From Phallusia fumigata (taxonomy: Eukaryota; Chordata; Ascidiacea; Phlebobranchia; Ascidiidae), in NCBI GenBank assembly GCA_008931825.1, contig QXVZ01024573.1:1-24723 (forward strand): DNA of 24,723 nt, written 5' to 3'. Under the pieces are notes generated by a model, which saw only the letters and a list, made by a program, of their open reading frames with translations, had not been told where the DNA came from and searched no databases. Position numbers and translations under genes: made by a program. Below, in pieces: positions 7,927 to 18,300 of this stretch (positions are counted from its first letter, which is position 1; each line of letters opens with the position of its first letter).

Positions 7927-10026
7927 ATGGGGGAATCAAGTAAACATGTTTTTGACCCATCCACTATGAGTGATCAGGAATTGTTAAACATTTTTAAAAC
8001 TGCAAGAAATAAAGGGGCACAATTTACAATAAATTTTGATGCAGAACATGCATCAGATTATGATTTGCCTTCTGGTGATGCGACTTCCCTTACAGCGGAC
8101 AGCATAACACCAGAAATGCATGAGGCAGTTGTTCAGGCTAATATCGAAAAAGTAAAAACTGACAATGGGGAAAATCATGTCGCTGTTTGTAATAAAACTG
8201 AGTGCCCTGGGGAGCCTGAGAATGACACAGATTCTGCTGAAAACTTGGCACATCGAACAAAAAGGGAACACAAATGTTTTGTGTGTAATGTTTCATTACC
8301 ATCACGTGTAGCCTATGGCCTTCACCATCATGCTCTACATGAGGGCAAGAAACCAAATACATCTAAAAAATTACACAGCATGAAGAAAAAGAGTTTTGGT
8401 TGCAGTAAGTGTTTGAAAACGTTTACCACACCAACAACATATTTGGATCATGTTTTGTCTCATGCTGGTGTTACTGAATACAAATACAGTTGCCCGCATT
8501 GTTCGGTTAAGGTGTCCAATCGCAAAAAGTTGCATAGGCACCAACTCCTTCACAGAGAAAAGCGATTTCGCTGTGCAGATTGCGGACAAACGTTTAACTA
8601 TGAAAGTGAGATGAATCGCCACAAAAGCTTTCATACAGGTTTGTTTTTTAACAAATATCACTTGTAGCATTTTATTGCACAATATGCTCAACTAGATAAT
8701 GTTTATTATTAGTCTGCAATTAAACTGCCTCTTTCATTGCATTTATACTGATCGCTTGTTTTGCATGCAAGTTTTAAAGTCATAAGGCAAATCTAAATTT
8801 GTTAGAGAAAATTTATTTGATGTGGAAGAAGGACTTTCTTTCCCACTTGATTTATTTCTTTTATTATTGTTTTTTTTACTGTTTAGCTAATGTCAAATAA
8901 GAGTCAATCTTTATTCAGAAAATTTTTTTAGGCACAGCCAAAACTCCCCTGCATATAGTACTCGTATTTTTATGATGAAAACTTGCTTAGCAATTATACA
9001 TAATTTTTTACAGGTAACAAACCATCAAAATGTGATAAATGTCATGCTGCATTTGCAACCAGTTATCAGCTCAAAAGGCACAAAAAGATTCATGATGTTA
9101 AATTGCTGAAAGTGTTTCAGTGCAGTGTGTGCAAGATTATGCTTCCATCTAAAATCCTGCTGGCAAATCACTACAAGGTATTATTGTGTGTTTTGGACAT
9201 TATTCATCAAAATTATAATTGTCATTGGTGATGGATAAATCAGAGTTACTGACAAGAAATCAATATTTTAATTGACAAATGCATAAAAGATTTTGTTTTT
9301 GTTTTTGATGCACTGAGGTGCCAAAAGAACCTGTAGTTTTCGGCAGATTTTCTCTTTTATGTATTTTTGACCCCTGTTTTGTTGTGAAAATGTGTAAATG
9401 ACATTTTTTTGAGACCTTTGTACTTAAAAAACAGATTGATGATTCAAATGTTTTGCATTCATGTGCACACCTTACAGTGTACAATAAACTGCAGTTCGTT
9501 TATTATCAAGAACAATAGTTTTTCTATTATATTTTATGCTTTAACAGACCAACCATGAAGAGAGCAAGAAGTTTGTGTGTGATCAGTGTGGAAAGACCTA
9601 CATGGCCAAACTCAGTCTTCAGCGCCATCTTAGATCACATCAAGCTGAACGGTTTAGTTGCAAAGTTTGTGACAAAGTGTTTCATAGAAAAGCAGTACTT
9701 GAGACTCACATGCGCTCACATACTGGTAAAACACTGTTGATATGTATCTATGCTTGTTGCATGTGTATGAGTTTAGTATTGAAACTTAACTAACTTATTA
9801 CTGTTTAATTATGAAAGCCTGGAATCATCTATGTCTTTCGATGTGGTAAGGGACGATTGAATAAATAATGCAATATACAAGGCACTAATTTAAAACTATT
9901 TTTTTAACCAGCAGTTGTTTTTTTGCAGGCGAAAAGCCTTTTAAGTGTAACACATGTGGAAAGGACTTTTCACAAAAAAGCTCTTTGAGCAGACATCGAG
10001 CAAGGCAGAAAGGTCTGTTTTTTTAA
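7927..10026 (+). CDS. C2H2 zinc-finger protein, four coding exons
   Basis: Probable nuclear DNA-binding protein; the orthologue is not identified. Exons inferred from GT-AG sites and phase: 7927-8638, 9014-9177, 9548-9725 and 9929-10026 (stop 10024-10026), giving 383 aa. Residues 1-110 are an acidic region without fingers. Fingers follow at Cys 117, 159, 189, 216, 244, 274, 303 and 330, each C-x2-C with two His. The sixth (C274, C277, H290, H295) spans the exon 2/3 junction and has H-x4-H spacing. A classical TGEKPF linker follows finger 8. The ninth finger starts at C358 and C361 but has Gln378 where the last His is expected, and the protein ends five residues later. Donors are GTTTGT, GTATTA and GTAAAA. 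A donor-like GTCTGT at 10012 leaves open a further exon, although none is evident before CYB5R4. The unit probably shares a primary transcript with frataxin. Confidence 0.82.
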
Positions 10027-10265
10027 ATGGCACTTTAGGCAATATTTATGTGCACACCCACATACTTTTATGATGCCCCTGTCATAAACAGCAATCACTA
10101 TTATTCTGAATCTGTCATTTGGCTTGTTAGGCTTAAGATGTATTGTTTTTAGATTGTGGATTTCTAACGATGTGATTTGCCTGGAAATGTCAGGACAAGA
10201 CTGCAAGCTGGCCTTCATTGGCCCCTTTCTTTGCTGTAATCCCTCTTTTTCCCTTTAAGCTATGT

Positions 10266-10271
10266 ATTAAA
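10266..10271 (+). terminator. Possible poly(A) signal ATTAAA of the zinc-finger gene
   Basis: ATTAAA lies 240 nt after the zinc-finger stop and is conserved in the second allelic copy at 10684-10689. It is a plausible 3' end for the upstream unit. Confidence 0.3.
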
Positions 10272-10476
10272 AGGAGCAGGGGTGGTCACTTACAGTTTTG
10301 TGTGTGCTGTTTTATCACATTTGTATGTTGGTTTTAACCTAAGTTGCTTACATTGCATGAGGATTTTTGTGTTTTAGTGTGCCAAAGTAACTCTGGTACT
10401 TGTATTTTAGGTGTGTAGGCTACACATTTAGGACTAGGGGCGTCTGGCTGAACAGGGCGTCTAACCTTAAGCAGCC

Positions 10477-10528
10477 ATGTCGCTGTTTCCTTCAATCAAC
10501 AGCCCACAGCGACTGGGTGCCGGTTCAC
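10477..10528 (+). pseudogene. Duplicate CYB5R4 start fragment (other allele)
   Basis: This fragment holds the first 17 codons of CYB5R4, cut off by the n at 10529. It differs from the full-length copy at codon 7 (Ile versus Asn). It is an allelic contig end, not a gene. Confidence 0.85.
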
Positions 10529-10894
10529 NTGACATATGGCTTGGTATACTTAAGATGTATTGTTTTTAGATTGTGGATTTCTAATGATGTGATTTGCCTG
10601 GAAGTGTCAGGACAAGACTGCAAGCTGGCCTTCATTGGCCCCTTTCTTTGCTGTAATCCCTCTTTTTTCCCTTTAAGCTATTTATTAAAAGGAGCTGGGG
10701 TGGTCACTTACAGTTTTGTGTGTGCTGTTTTCTCACATTTGTATGTTGGTTTTAACCTAAGTCGCTTACATTGTATGAGGATTTTTGTGTGTTAGTGTAC
10801 CAAAGTAACTCTGGTACTTGTATTTTAGGTGTGTAGGCTACACAATTAGGACTAGGGGCGTCTGACTGAACAGGGCGTCTAACCTTAAGCAGCC

Positions 10895-12565
10895 ATGTCG
10901 CTGTTTCCTTCGAACAACAGCCCACAGCGACTGGGTGCCGGTTCACCGTCGTCGTCTTCGCAGAAGAATGCGAAAGTCCCTCTTCGCGTTGGCTACTCAC
11001 TGATGGATTGGGTTCGTCTTACCAAGTCCGGAAAAGACCTGCGCGGTATAGGAAGCGCGCGCATGCTCAGGGTTACTCTCGACGAGCTCGAGAAGCACAA
11101 CAAACGCGACGACGCATGGATGGCCATCCGCGGCTTCGTGTACAACGTCACCACCTACTTGGACTACCACCCGGGCGGCGTACCGGAGCTGATGCGCGGT
11201 GCTGGTAAGGACGCTACGCTTCTGTTCGAGGAAGTACACAGATGGGTGAATTTTGAGTCAATGCTCGGCGCGTGTCTTGTGGGCAAACTCGAACAAGGGC
11301 CGCTGAACAACAACGCCGTAAAGTCAACCTTGAAGACATCGAGCTTGGCTGCTCCACGGGCAAGTAACGCCTATAAAGGGCTATCTCTCCCGAAAGCGCC
11401 GGTTTTTAACGAAGTGCCCCCTGAGAAAAACAGTCCTCAAATTGTGATTTCCGTCGCTGCGGAAAAAGTGGAATCCCCTAAAACGAAACCAACGACGAGT
11501 TGGCATCAGAGCGAGGAGTATGTAAATCTGGTGTGCTACTCAAAACAAAACAACCTCGATAAACGCAGTTGCTTGGTGTGTGACATTCTAAACGATGGTC
11601 ACCGGCTGCGAGCTGAGATTTTGACCCACGACGTGTGCATTCCCCTGGACGTGAATTTCAGCGAACCGGTTAAGGACCAAATCACAGTGTCAGTGAACAG
11701 TGAAGTGGGCAGAGTGGAGATTAAGCTGCAAAAGCTTGCGCCGAACAAGCACTGGTCCAATCTCGGCGATTACGGCGAATCTCACTGCAAGCTGGTGACC
11801 AGGAAAAATTCCACGATGCGCTATCGACCTTGTAAACTGGTCGCAAAATCTTTTGTCACTCACGATACTTCATTGTACCATTTCCAACTTCCTGCCTCTT
11901 CGCGTATGGTCGTGCCCGTCGGTTGTCACGTTTACTTCGAAGCTGAAATCGAAGGCATTGTCATTACTCGTCCGTACACGATCGTCACTTCCAGCATCGT
12001 TGACGAGGAAGCCGAAAGCTCCCTCGACGGCAAAAATATATTTGCGCTGATAAAAACCTACGAAGACGGAGCTGTGACGTCACAAATTAACAAAATGCGC
12101 GCTGGAGAGGAAATCTCTGTCAGCAGCTACGAGGGTTCGTTTGAGCTAAGGCGGTTTCACGGAAAGTCAAGAGTCGTTCTATTGGCGGCGGGAACCGGGT
12201 TCACTCCTATGGTGAGGCTGATTTTACACTGTCTCCGTCGAAATACTCAACCAATCGTCCATCTAGAATTGTTTAACAAAACAACGAAGGACATTCCTTG
12301 GGAGAAAGAGCTGCAACTGTTAACGGAAAAACACGATAAAAGGTTTACAGTGGAGCACGTCCTCTCACAACCTGGTGGTGATTGGAAAGGAAAGCGTGGC
12401 CGAATTACGCTCTCGCTCTTAAGGGAAATATTAAAACCGTTTCCAAGCTACGACGATGAAATGTTGGTGTGTTTTTGCGGACCTGTGCCATTCACTGAAA
12501 TCACCTCAAAGTTCTTAGCCGAAATTGGTATTAAAGATGAAAATATACACCCGTTCTTGTCGTAA
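10895..12565 (+). CDS. CYB5R4: Cytochrome b5 reductase 4 (NCB5OR): b5-CS-reductase fusion
   Basis: This ER-associated NAD(P)H oxidoreductase passes electrons from FAD to a built-in cytochrome b5 haem and is linked to fatty-acid desaturation and redox balance. The ORF is 556 aa; the human protein is about 521 aa. The b5 domain is at about 57-132, with haem ligands His92 (in HPGG) and His115 (in VHRWVNFESML). The segment before it (DWVRLTKSGKDL) matches the family. A CS (p23-like) domain follows at about 207-300 and the reductase at about 306-556. The reductase has RPYT (359-362) for FAD, GTGFTPM (433-439) and CGP (528-530) for the nicotinamide nucleotide. The start context AGCCATGT is good. 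The whole gene is one exon and visibly richer in G+C than its neighbours, whereas the vertebrate gene has many introns. Retroposition or complete intron loss could explain this. The domain string leaves little doubt about identity. Confidence 0.96.
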   Translation: MSLFPSNNSPQRLGAGSPSSSSQKNAKVPLRVGYSLMDWVRLTKSGKDLRGIGSARMLRVTLDELEKHNKRDDAWMAIRGFVYNVTTYLDYHPGGVPELMRGAGKDATLLFEEVHRWVNFESMLGACLVGKLEQGPLNNNAVKSTLKTSSLAAPRASNAYKGLSLPKAPVFNEVPPEKNSPQIVISVAAEKVESPKTKPTTSWHQSEEYVNLVCYSKQNNLDKRSCLVCDILNDGHRLRAEILTHDVCIPLDVNFSEPVKDQITVSVNSEVGRVEIKLQKLAPNKHWSNLGDYGESHCKLVTRKNSTMRYRPCKLVAKSFVTHDTSLYHFQLPASSRMVVPVGCHVYFEAEIEGIVITRPYTIVTSSIVDEEAESSLDGKNIFALIKTYEDGAVTSQINKMRAGEEISVSSYEGSFELRRFHGKSRVVLLAAGTGFTPMVRLILHCLRRNTQPIVHLELFNKTTKDIPWEKELQLLTEKHDKRFTVEHVLSQPGGDWKGKRGRITLSLLREILKPFPSYDDEMLVCFCGPVPFTEITSKFLAEIGIKDENIHPFLS

Positions 12566-12576
12566 CTCAAGCCAGT

Positions 12577-14216
12577 GTTTTCAGTATTTAATTGCAGAGT
12601 TTGTCGCATTTGTTTTTGCTAACAAACAATCCCGTATGCGAAAACAGCATGTCGATCTGTTGCTCTTATCAGTATAAAGTCAATGATTTCTGTTCATCGT
12701 GTATCTTTGTTTTACATCCAGAAGTTATACGTCGACGTTCTACACATGATGCTTTCACTGTATAGGTATTCTTTGTTTGCAAAGCGAGATTTATTACTTG
12801 TTGTTGTGAAGTTTTTATCATAGTAAATTTACCACGTGATTCTTGCCTAACTGGACGAAAAATTTGTCAGTGATTCGATAAAGACAGAACAGAATCGATA
12901 GTTAGCTCTTGAACAACAATAAAAGACAGAAAAATATTAACTCAGTTTGAACGTGTTGGGAATGAAGGGGGTATATTTAAACGTTTCTTGAAAACGGAAG
13001 TACAACATGGTATTGCTCCTGATAGAATCTCTTGACATTCCGTGTAACTTGCTCAAGAACTTTCGTAGGTGCCTACAGAACTTTTCTCTCGGATGAACAT
13101 GTTCGTATTTTGCGATTCCGGCTTAGGTCATTAACAGCGAAAAATAATTATTTGCCGTCAAGCGAGCTTTCGGCGTTCTCAATGATGCTTAAAGTGGCGA
13201 TTGTGTACGGGCGAGCAATGGCAATGCCTTACATTTCAGTTTCCGAAAATCCAAAAATCTTTGACTGCCAGGTGGCGCAACACAGCCTCTGTTTTTATTT
13301 TCAAGATTTTATGACGAAGGGTTCCGGAAGATCAGCACATGACAGGGTAATAGTAACAACAAATACAAAAACAATTGTTGNGTTTCTGCATTTAATTGCA
13401 GAGCTTGTCGCATTCGTTTTTGCCAACAAACAATCCCGTATGCGAAAACAGCATGTCGATGTATATCTGTTGCTCTTATCAGTATAAAGTCAATAATTTC
13501 TGTAAATCGTGTATCTTTGTTTTACATCCAGAATTTATACGTCGACGTTCTACACATGATGCTTTCACTGTATAGATATTATTTGTTTGCTAAGCGCGAT
13601 TTATTACTAGTTGTTGTGAAGTTTTTATCACAGTAAATTTGATTCTGTCCTTATTTTAAGAGCGACGAGTTCGGCTAACTGGGCGAAAAATTTCGTCAGT
13701 GATTCGATAAAGACAAAACAGAATCGATAGTTACCTCTTGAGCAACAATAAAGGACAGAAAATAATAACTTAGTTTGATGTAACTTGTTGGGAATAAAGG
13801 GGGTATATTTGAACGTTTCTTGAAAACGGAAGTAAAACATGTTATTGCTCCTGATAGAATCTCTTGACTTTTCGTGTAACTTGCTCAACTTTAAGAACTT
13901 TCGGAGGTGCCTACAGAACTTTTCTCTCGGATGAACATCTTGGTATTTTGCGATTCCGGCTTAGCTTTTTAACAGCGCAAAAACTATCTGCCGTCAAGCG
14001 AGCTTTCGGCGTTTTCAACGATGTTGGAAGTAGCGATTGTGTATGGGCGAGTAATGGCAATGCCTTACATTTCAGTTTCCAAAAATCCCAAAGTCTTTGA
14101 CCGCCAGGTGGCGCAACACAGCCTTTGTTTTTAGTTTCAAGATTTTGTGACGAAGGGTTCCGGAAGATCAGCACATGACAGGGCAATAGTAACAACAAAT
14201 ACAAAAACAATTGTTG
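12577..14216 (+). repeat. False duplication 3 around n at 13381 (two alleles)
   Basis: Bases 12577-13380 recur at 13382-14216 with many SNPs and indels, including an extra stretch near 13640-13675. The unit is non-coding: CYB5R4 3' flank and the intergenic DNA before RPS6KC1. The true CYB5R4-RPS6KC1 spacing is about 1 kb rather than the 1.9 kb displayed. No gene is seen in either copy; the open frames are neither conserved in structure nor recognisable. Confidence 0.87.
12918..12923 (+). terminator. Candidate poly(A) signal of CYB5R4
   Basis: AATAAA lies about 350 nt after the CYB5R4 stop and is present in the second allelic copy at 13747-13752. It is the first canonical signal downstream of the gene. 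Confidence 0.4.
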
Positions 14217-14425
14217 CTGAATTTTGCCTGAAGTAAACTGCGGTTACAACTTACAAGGACCAAGTTTATTTTAAAGTCAGCCTTCAAGTTCAGCGTCAAC
14301 TGTACAGTTTTAACTAAAAATTAACTGAAGCAATTAAATTTACGTTTATTTCATCTGAGGTAATTACCTGTTATCAGAATCGTAACAATGCGAAAAAGTT
14401 GCTAAGACCTTGTGGATGGTTGGAA

Positions 14426-15315
14426 ATGTACACCCATGCCAAGGCCGGGAAATGCAACAAGAAGTATGAAATAGTTGAAACAAGGCAACATGATAATGGA
14501 TTTACCTTGTACAAAATCGTTATAAAGGTATTGTAAGTGTGTAAACTGTTTTCGGCACATTATTGCAACTAAACAATATTCCACTTTTTCAAGGAATTTG
14601 TGTCAACAGGACCACTAGAATACATCAAAGAGGTATGTGTCTTGTCTCCAATATACTGAATTAAACTTAACTTCCAGAATTTAACATAAACAGATAGTTC
14701 TTGTTTACTATTTTTGATTGATTAAGTTTTGTTAAATAGTCAACCTCGGTTGATCAAATGTAAACAAAGCATTGTCTTAACTTGTGAACAACTTAGGCAA
14801 CCAGTGTCTATGTGGCAAATTAGTTGTATGCAAGATAACAAATTCTCTCTATTCACAACCTATTTTTCCAAATATTAGAGTACAATTTGGAAGAGGTACA
14901 ACGATTTTAAATCTCTGCATCAACAACTATTCCGGATTCACAAGGAAATCTACCTACCAGGAAAATTTCCTAACTTTGTGAAGCCAAAGATTTTTGGTAA
15001 GTTGTGTTGCAATTCTCAATTGGTAAACTGTTGTGGCTTATACTTATGATGATTGAACACAGTTCATTTTTCATGATCTTATGTTTACTGTGACAACCAG
15101 ATAGCTATTTTGTTTCTGTAAATCACGGTACTTTTACAATAATTTGTTCAAATGTTGCATATTTATTTGTGGTTCATGACATCTTGTTTATCGTTTTAGG
15201 TCGATTTGACAGTGCTGTGATAAAGGAAAGGGTGAAATGTAGTCAGGATCTATTGGATTTTGCAACAGAACACTTAGCTCTCTACTCAAGTCGGTGGTTT
15301 CACGAGTTTTTTAAG
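14426..15315 (+). CDS. RPS6KC1: RPS6KC1 exons 1-4: PX domain
   Basis: Residues 1-125 form a nearly complete phox-homology domain. Exon 1 supplies the first strands (YEIVETRQHDNGFTLYKIV). Exon 2 is only 39 nt. Exon 3 carries WKRYNDFKSLH, the phosphoinositide-binding strand and helix, with the proline-containing loop LPGKFPNFVKPKIFG. Exon 4 has GRFDSAVIKERVKCSQDLL, which matches the GRFDE..IEERR..AEDLL block of vertebrate RPS6KC1, and ends in FHEFFK. The exon 4 donor (GTTGTT) is weak, but the next codons run into a stop, so a splice is needed there. Confidence 0.88.
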
Positions 15316-18300
15316 GTTGTTGAAAATGTTTATGCATAAAAGTAAAAGAACATGAAACGAATTGTCCTGCCAGACCATTTACTGAAGTACTTTCTATAAT
15401 ATTAAAACCACAATTAAATATTTATTGTTAAGTGTTAAGGACTTAAAGTGGTTTCATGGGACCTGTAAGTTAATGTGAAAATGATTTGTTTTCACAGCAT
15501 AGCAAGCCACTTGAAAGGAGTAGCGAGTTGGGACAGCTGAAGGAATCACCACTACGTCCACAAGCAAATCCTGTTCAAGAAGTTGGTAGGTCATAAAGGC
15601 AAACATCAATGACTTTTCATAAAAGTCATATATATGCACAGCACTATTCTTTAACTTGACATATGCACTGTACTATTATTGGCCTATCATGGAAATGTTT
15701 TTGAAAGTCTAAAAGTTAAACTAAATGTGTTCAGTTTCCCTGGATGTGTAAAAGGTGCAATGGCATATTTTTCAATTTCTGTAGAATATACTAAAAAATG
15801 GTTTTAAAAAAAAACATTTATACATGATTTCTGGAATACCTGATTACATGTCCCTCCCTATTAGAAGGTCTACATCGTTAAAGCAATGCTTGATTTATTG
15901 GCACCCAAGTTACTATCTAACATATTTGCTTGACAGGCCAGCCACCAACACAGGAGACCAGACAGAGAAGCTTAAGTGATGCCGATCTCCAATTGTTTGA
16001 TCCTTGTTTAAGCAGTACCACAGGTAAATATTTTAAACTGTTCAGTCAGGAAATACCATACAGGATGAATCAACGTAGTTAATAGCTTAAGGTTTATTTT
16101 AAGGTTACAAATGCAATTTTTTGTTAAAATTTTGCATCTATAATGTTACAAACAAACAGACTTGAAGAAAAAATGGGAATTTAGTTTGTATAACTTGGTA
16201 TAACTGCTTATATGATCTTAAAAATGTAGTCAATAACTGTCCAGTAATTTTATGTTTTCCATATTCTTGTATATATCGGCAGATATATTTAACAAGACAG
16301 CATAAATGCAAGTACATCAGAAATGTTGATGTGTGTGTTATGCCGTTTACTTCAGTTGTTTTACTGTGCAGAACTGTGGAAAGAAGTAAATTCCAAGTTA
16401 ACTCTGCTTTATTAAATTATGTTTTTACCAGAATCGAAAAAATGTTACTCACTCAAATAATATCTTATTTGCNATTGGCCTATTATGGAAATGTTTTTGA
16501 AAGTCTAAAAGTGAAACTAAATGTGTTTCATGGTTGATGGGAAAACACCAAAAAACAGGACAGTTTACCTGGGCATGTAAAACGTGACAAAAAGTTATTC
16601 TAACATGCAATGGCATATTTTTCAATTTCTGTAAAATATACTAAAAATGGTTTTAAAAAAACATTTTATACATGATTTCTGGAATACCTGATTACATGTC
16701 CCTCCCTATTAGAAGGCCTACATCCCTAAAACAATGCTTGATTTATTGGCACCCAAGTTACTATCTAACATATTTGCTTGACAGGCCAGCCACCAACACA
16801 GGAGACCAGACAGAGAAGCTTAAGTGATGCCGATCTCCAATTGTTTGATCCTTGTTTAAGCAGTACCACAGGTAAATATTCTAAACTGTTCAGTCAGGAA
16901 AACCATACAGGATGAATCAACGTAGTTAATGGCTTAAGGTTTATTTTAAGGTTACAAATGCAATTTTTTGTTTAAATTTTGCATCTATAATGTTACAAAA
17001 AAACAGACTTGCAGAAAAAATGGGAATTTAGTTTGTATCACTTAGTATAACTGCATGATCTTAAAAATGTAGTCAATAACTGTCCAGTAATTTTATGTTT
17101 TCCATATTCTTGTGTATATCGGCAGATATATTTAACAAGACAGCATAAATGCAAGTACATCAGAAATGCTGATGTGTGTGTTATGCCGTTTTCTTCAGTT
17201 GTTTTACTGTGCCGAACAGTGGAAAGAAGTAAATTGCAAGTTAACTCTGCTTGATTAAATTATGTTTTTACCAGAATCGAAATAATGTTACTCACTCAAA
17301 TAATATCTTATTTGCTACCTATATTCTTCACTCCTCCTTTCAATTCTTGAACAATACCACTGTTAAGTAAAACAGTTTGACCTGTATTGTTAGTTGTAAA
17401 GCTTATCAAGCTATTCCTGTGTCCCCTTTTGCTCACTTGTTTCTCCCTGCTGGAGAGCTAATTGTCCCTTCAAGTGACCCCACAGAGTATTGATTTTCTT
17501 TTTACAATGCTCAGCTGGTGTAGAGCGCCAATCGACATGTGTCTGTTAAATGAAACAGAGAGGGATGTCAAAGTTCTTGAAGTATGTGTATGACTTTAGC
17601 AAGAGTAACTTAATGGGGCAGATAAACAGATTAGATGAAATTACAGAGAAAAATCATGTGCTGTCAATGGATTTTTGAATACAAGCTTTAGGTGGAGTGA
17701 ATTTATAAAAGGGGGTGCAGGGAATTTTGAGATGTCATTGCATATTAACTGTTATAACAAGCAATTATAAGTTTTAACCTGAATAAAAAGGTTTGTTTTA
17801 TTAAAAAATAATTCATGTAAGGAGTGGAAAGGGCACCCAAAAAGAAAGTTTTGAAGTGGTGCCGCCACTCTTGGAATTGTTGGATGTAGAGGTTTGGTAT
17901 CAAAATACACACATTTTTTTATCAAATATTTGTTTTCTTTTGTAGACACCTCCGATGAGGCTGCAAGAAATGACTGGCTAGCGATTGTTCAGAGTTCAGC
18001 AAAATCAGCCTCTGAACCGGCAAAGCAGAATCCAAGCACCTCTGACAACAAACTTGAAAAGCAACCAGTTACTTCACCAAAAGACTGCAGCCTCAGTGAA
18101 GCAAGCAGAGCAACATTGGACATCAGTGAATTAGACAATCTGGATGATCTGCAGTTAAACCTCTCAGATGATGAACTGGCAGATTTAAACTCTGCATCAC
18201 CGAATAGTTTGAAGTCACCACAGGAGAGTGACGTGTCGAATCTATCTGTTTCATGTGATGCCTCACTTCCTGGAATAAATTCACAAACTTTAGCATTTAG

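Larger units (their letters stand above)
10113..10946 (+). repeat. False duplication 2 around n at 10529 (two alleles)
   Basis: Bases 10113-10528 recur with a few percent substitutions at 10530-10946. The unit spans the zinc-finger 3' flank, the CYB5R4 5' flank and its first 17 codons. Scattered SNPs (for example TGTATTAAAA versus TTTATTAAAA) look allelic. In a single haplotype the zinc-finger stop and CYB5R4 ATG would be about 450 nt apart. Confidence 0.88.

Noticed and set aside
10400-10795. 131-codon open frame spanning 10529
   Set aside because: It runs through the n at a contig join and lies in duplicated non-coding flank.
13032-14210. Similar open frames in both intergenic copies (13032-13487 and 13864-14100, plus minus-strand frames)
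   Set aside because: Similarity comes from allelic duplication. The frames differ by indels and end at different points, so they are not constrained.
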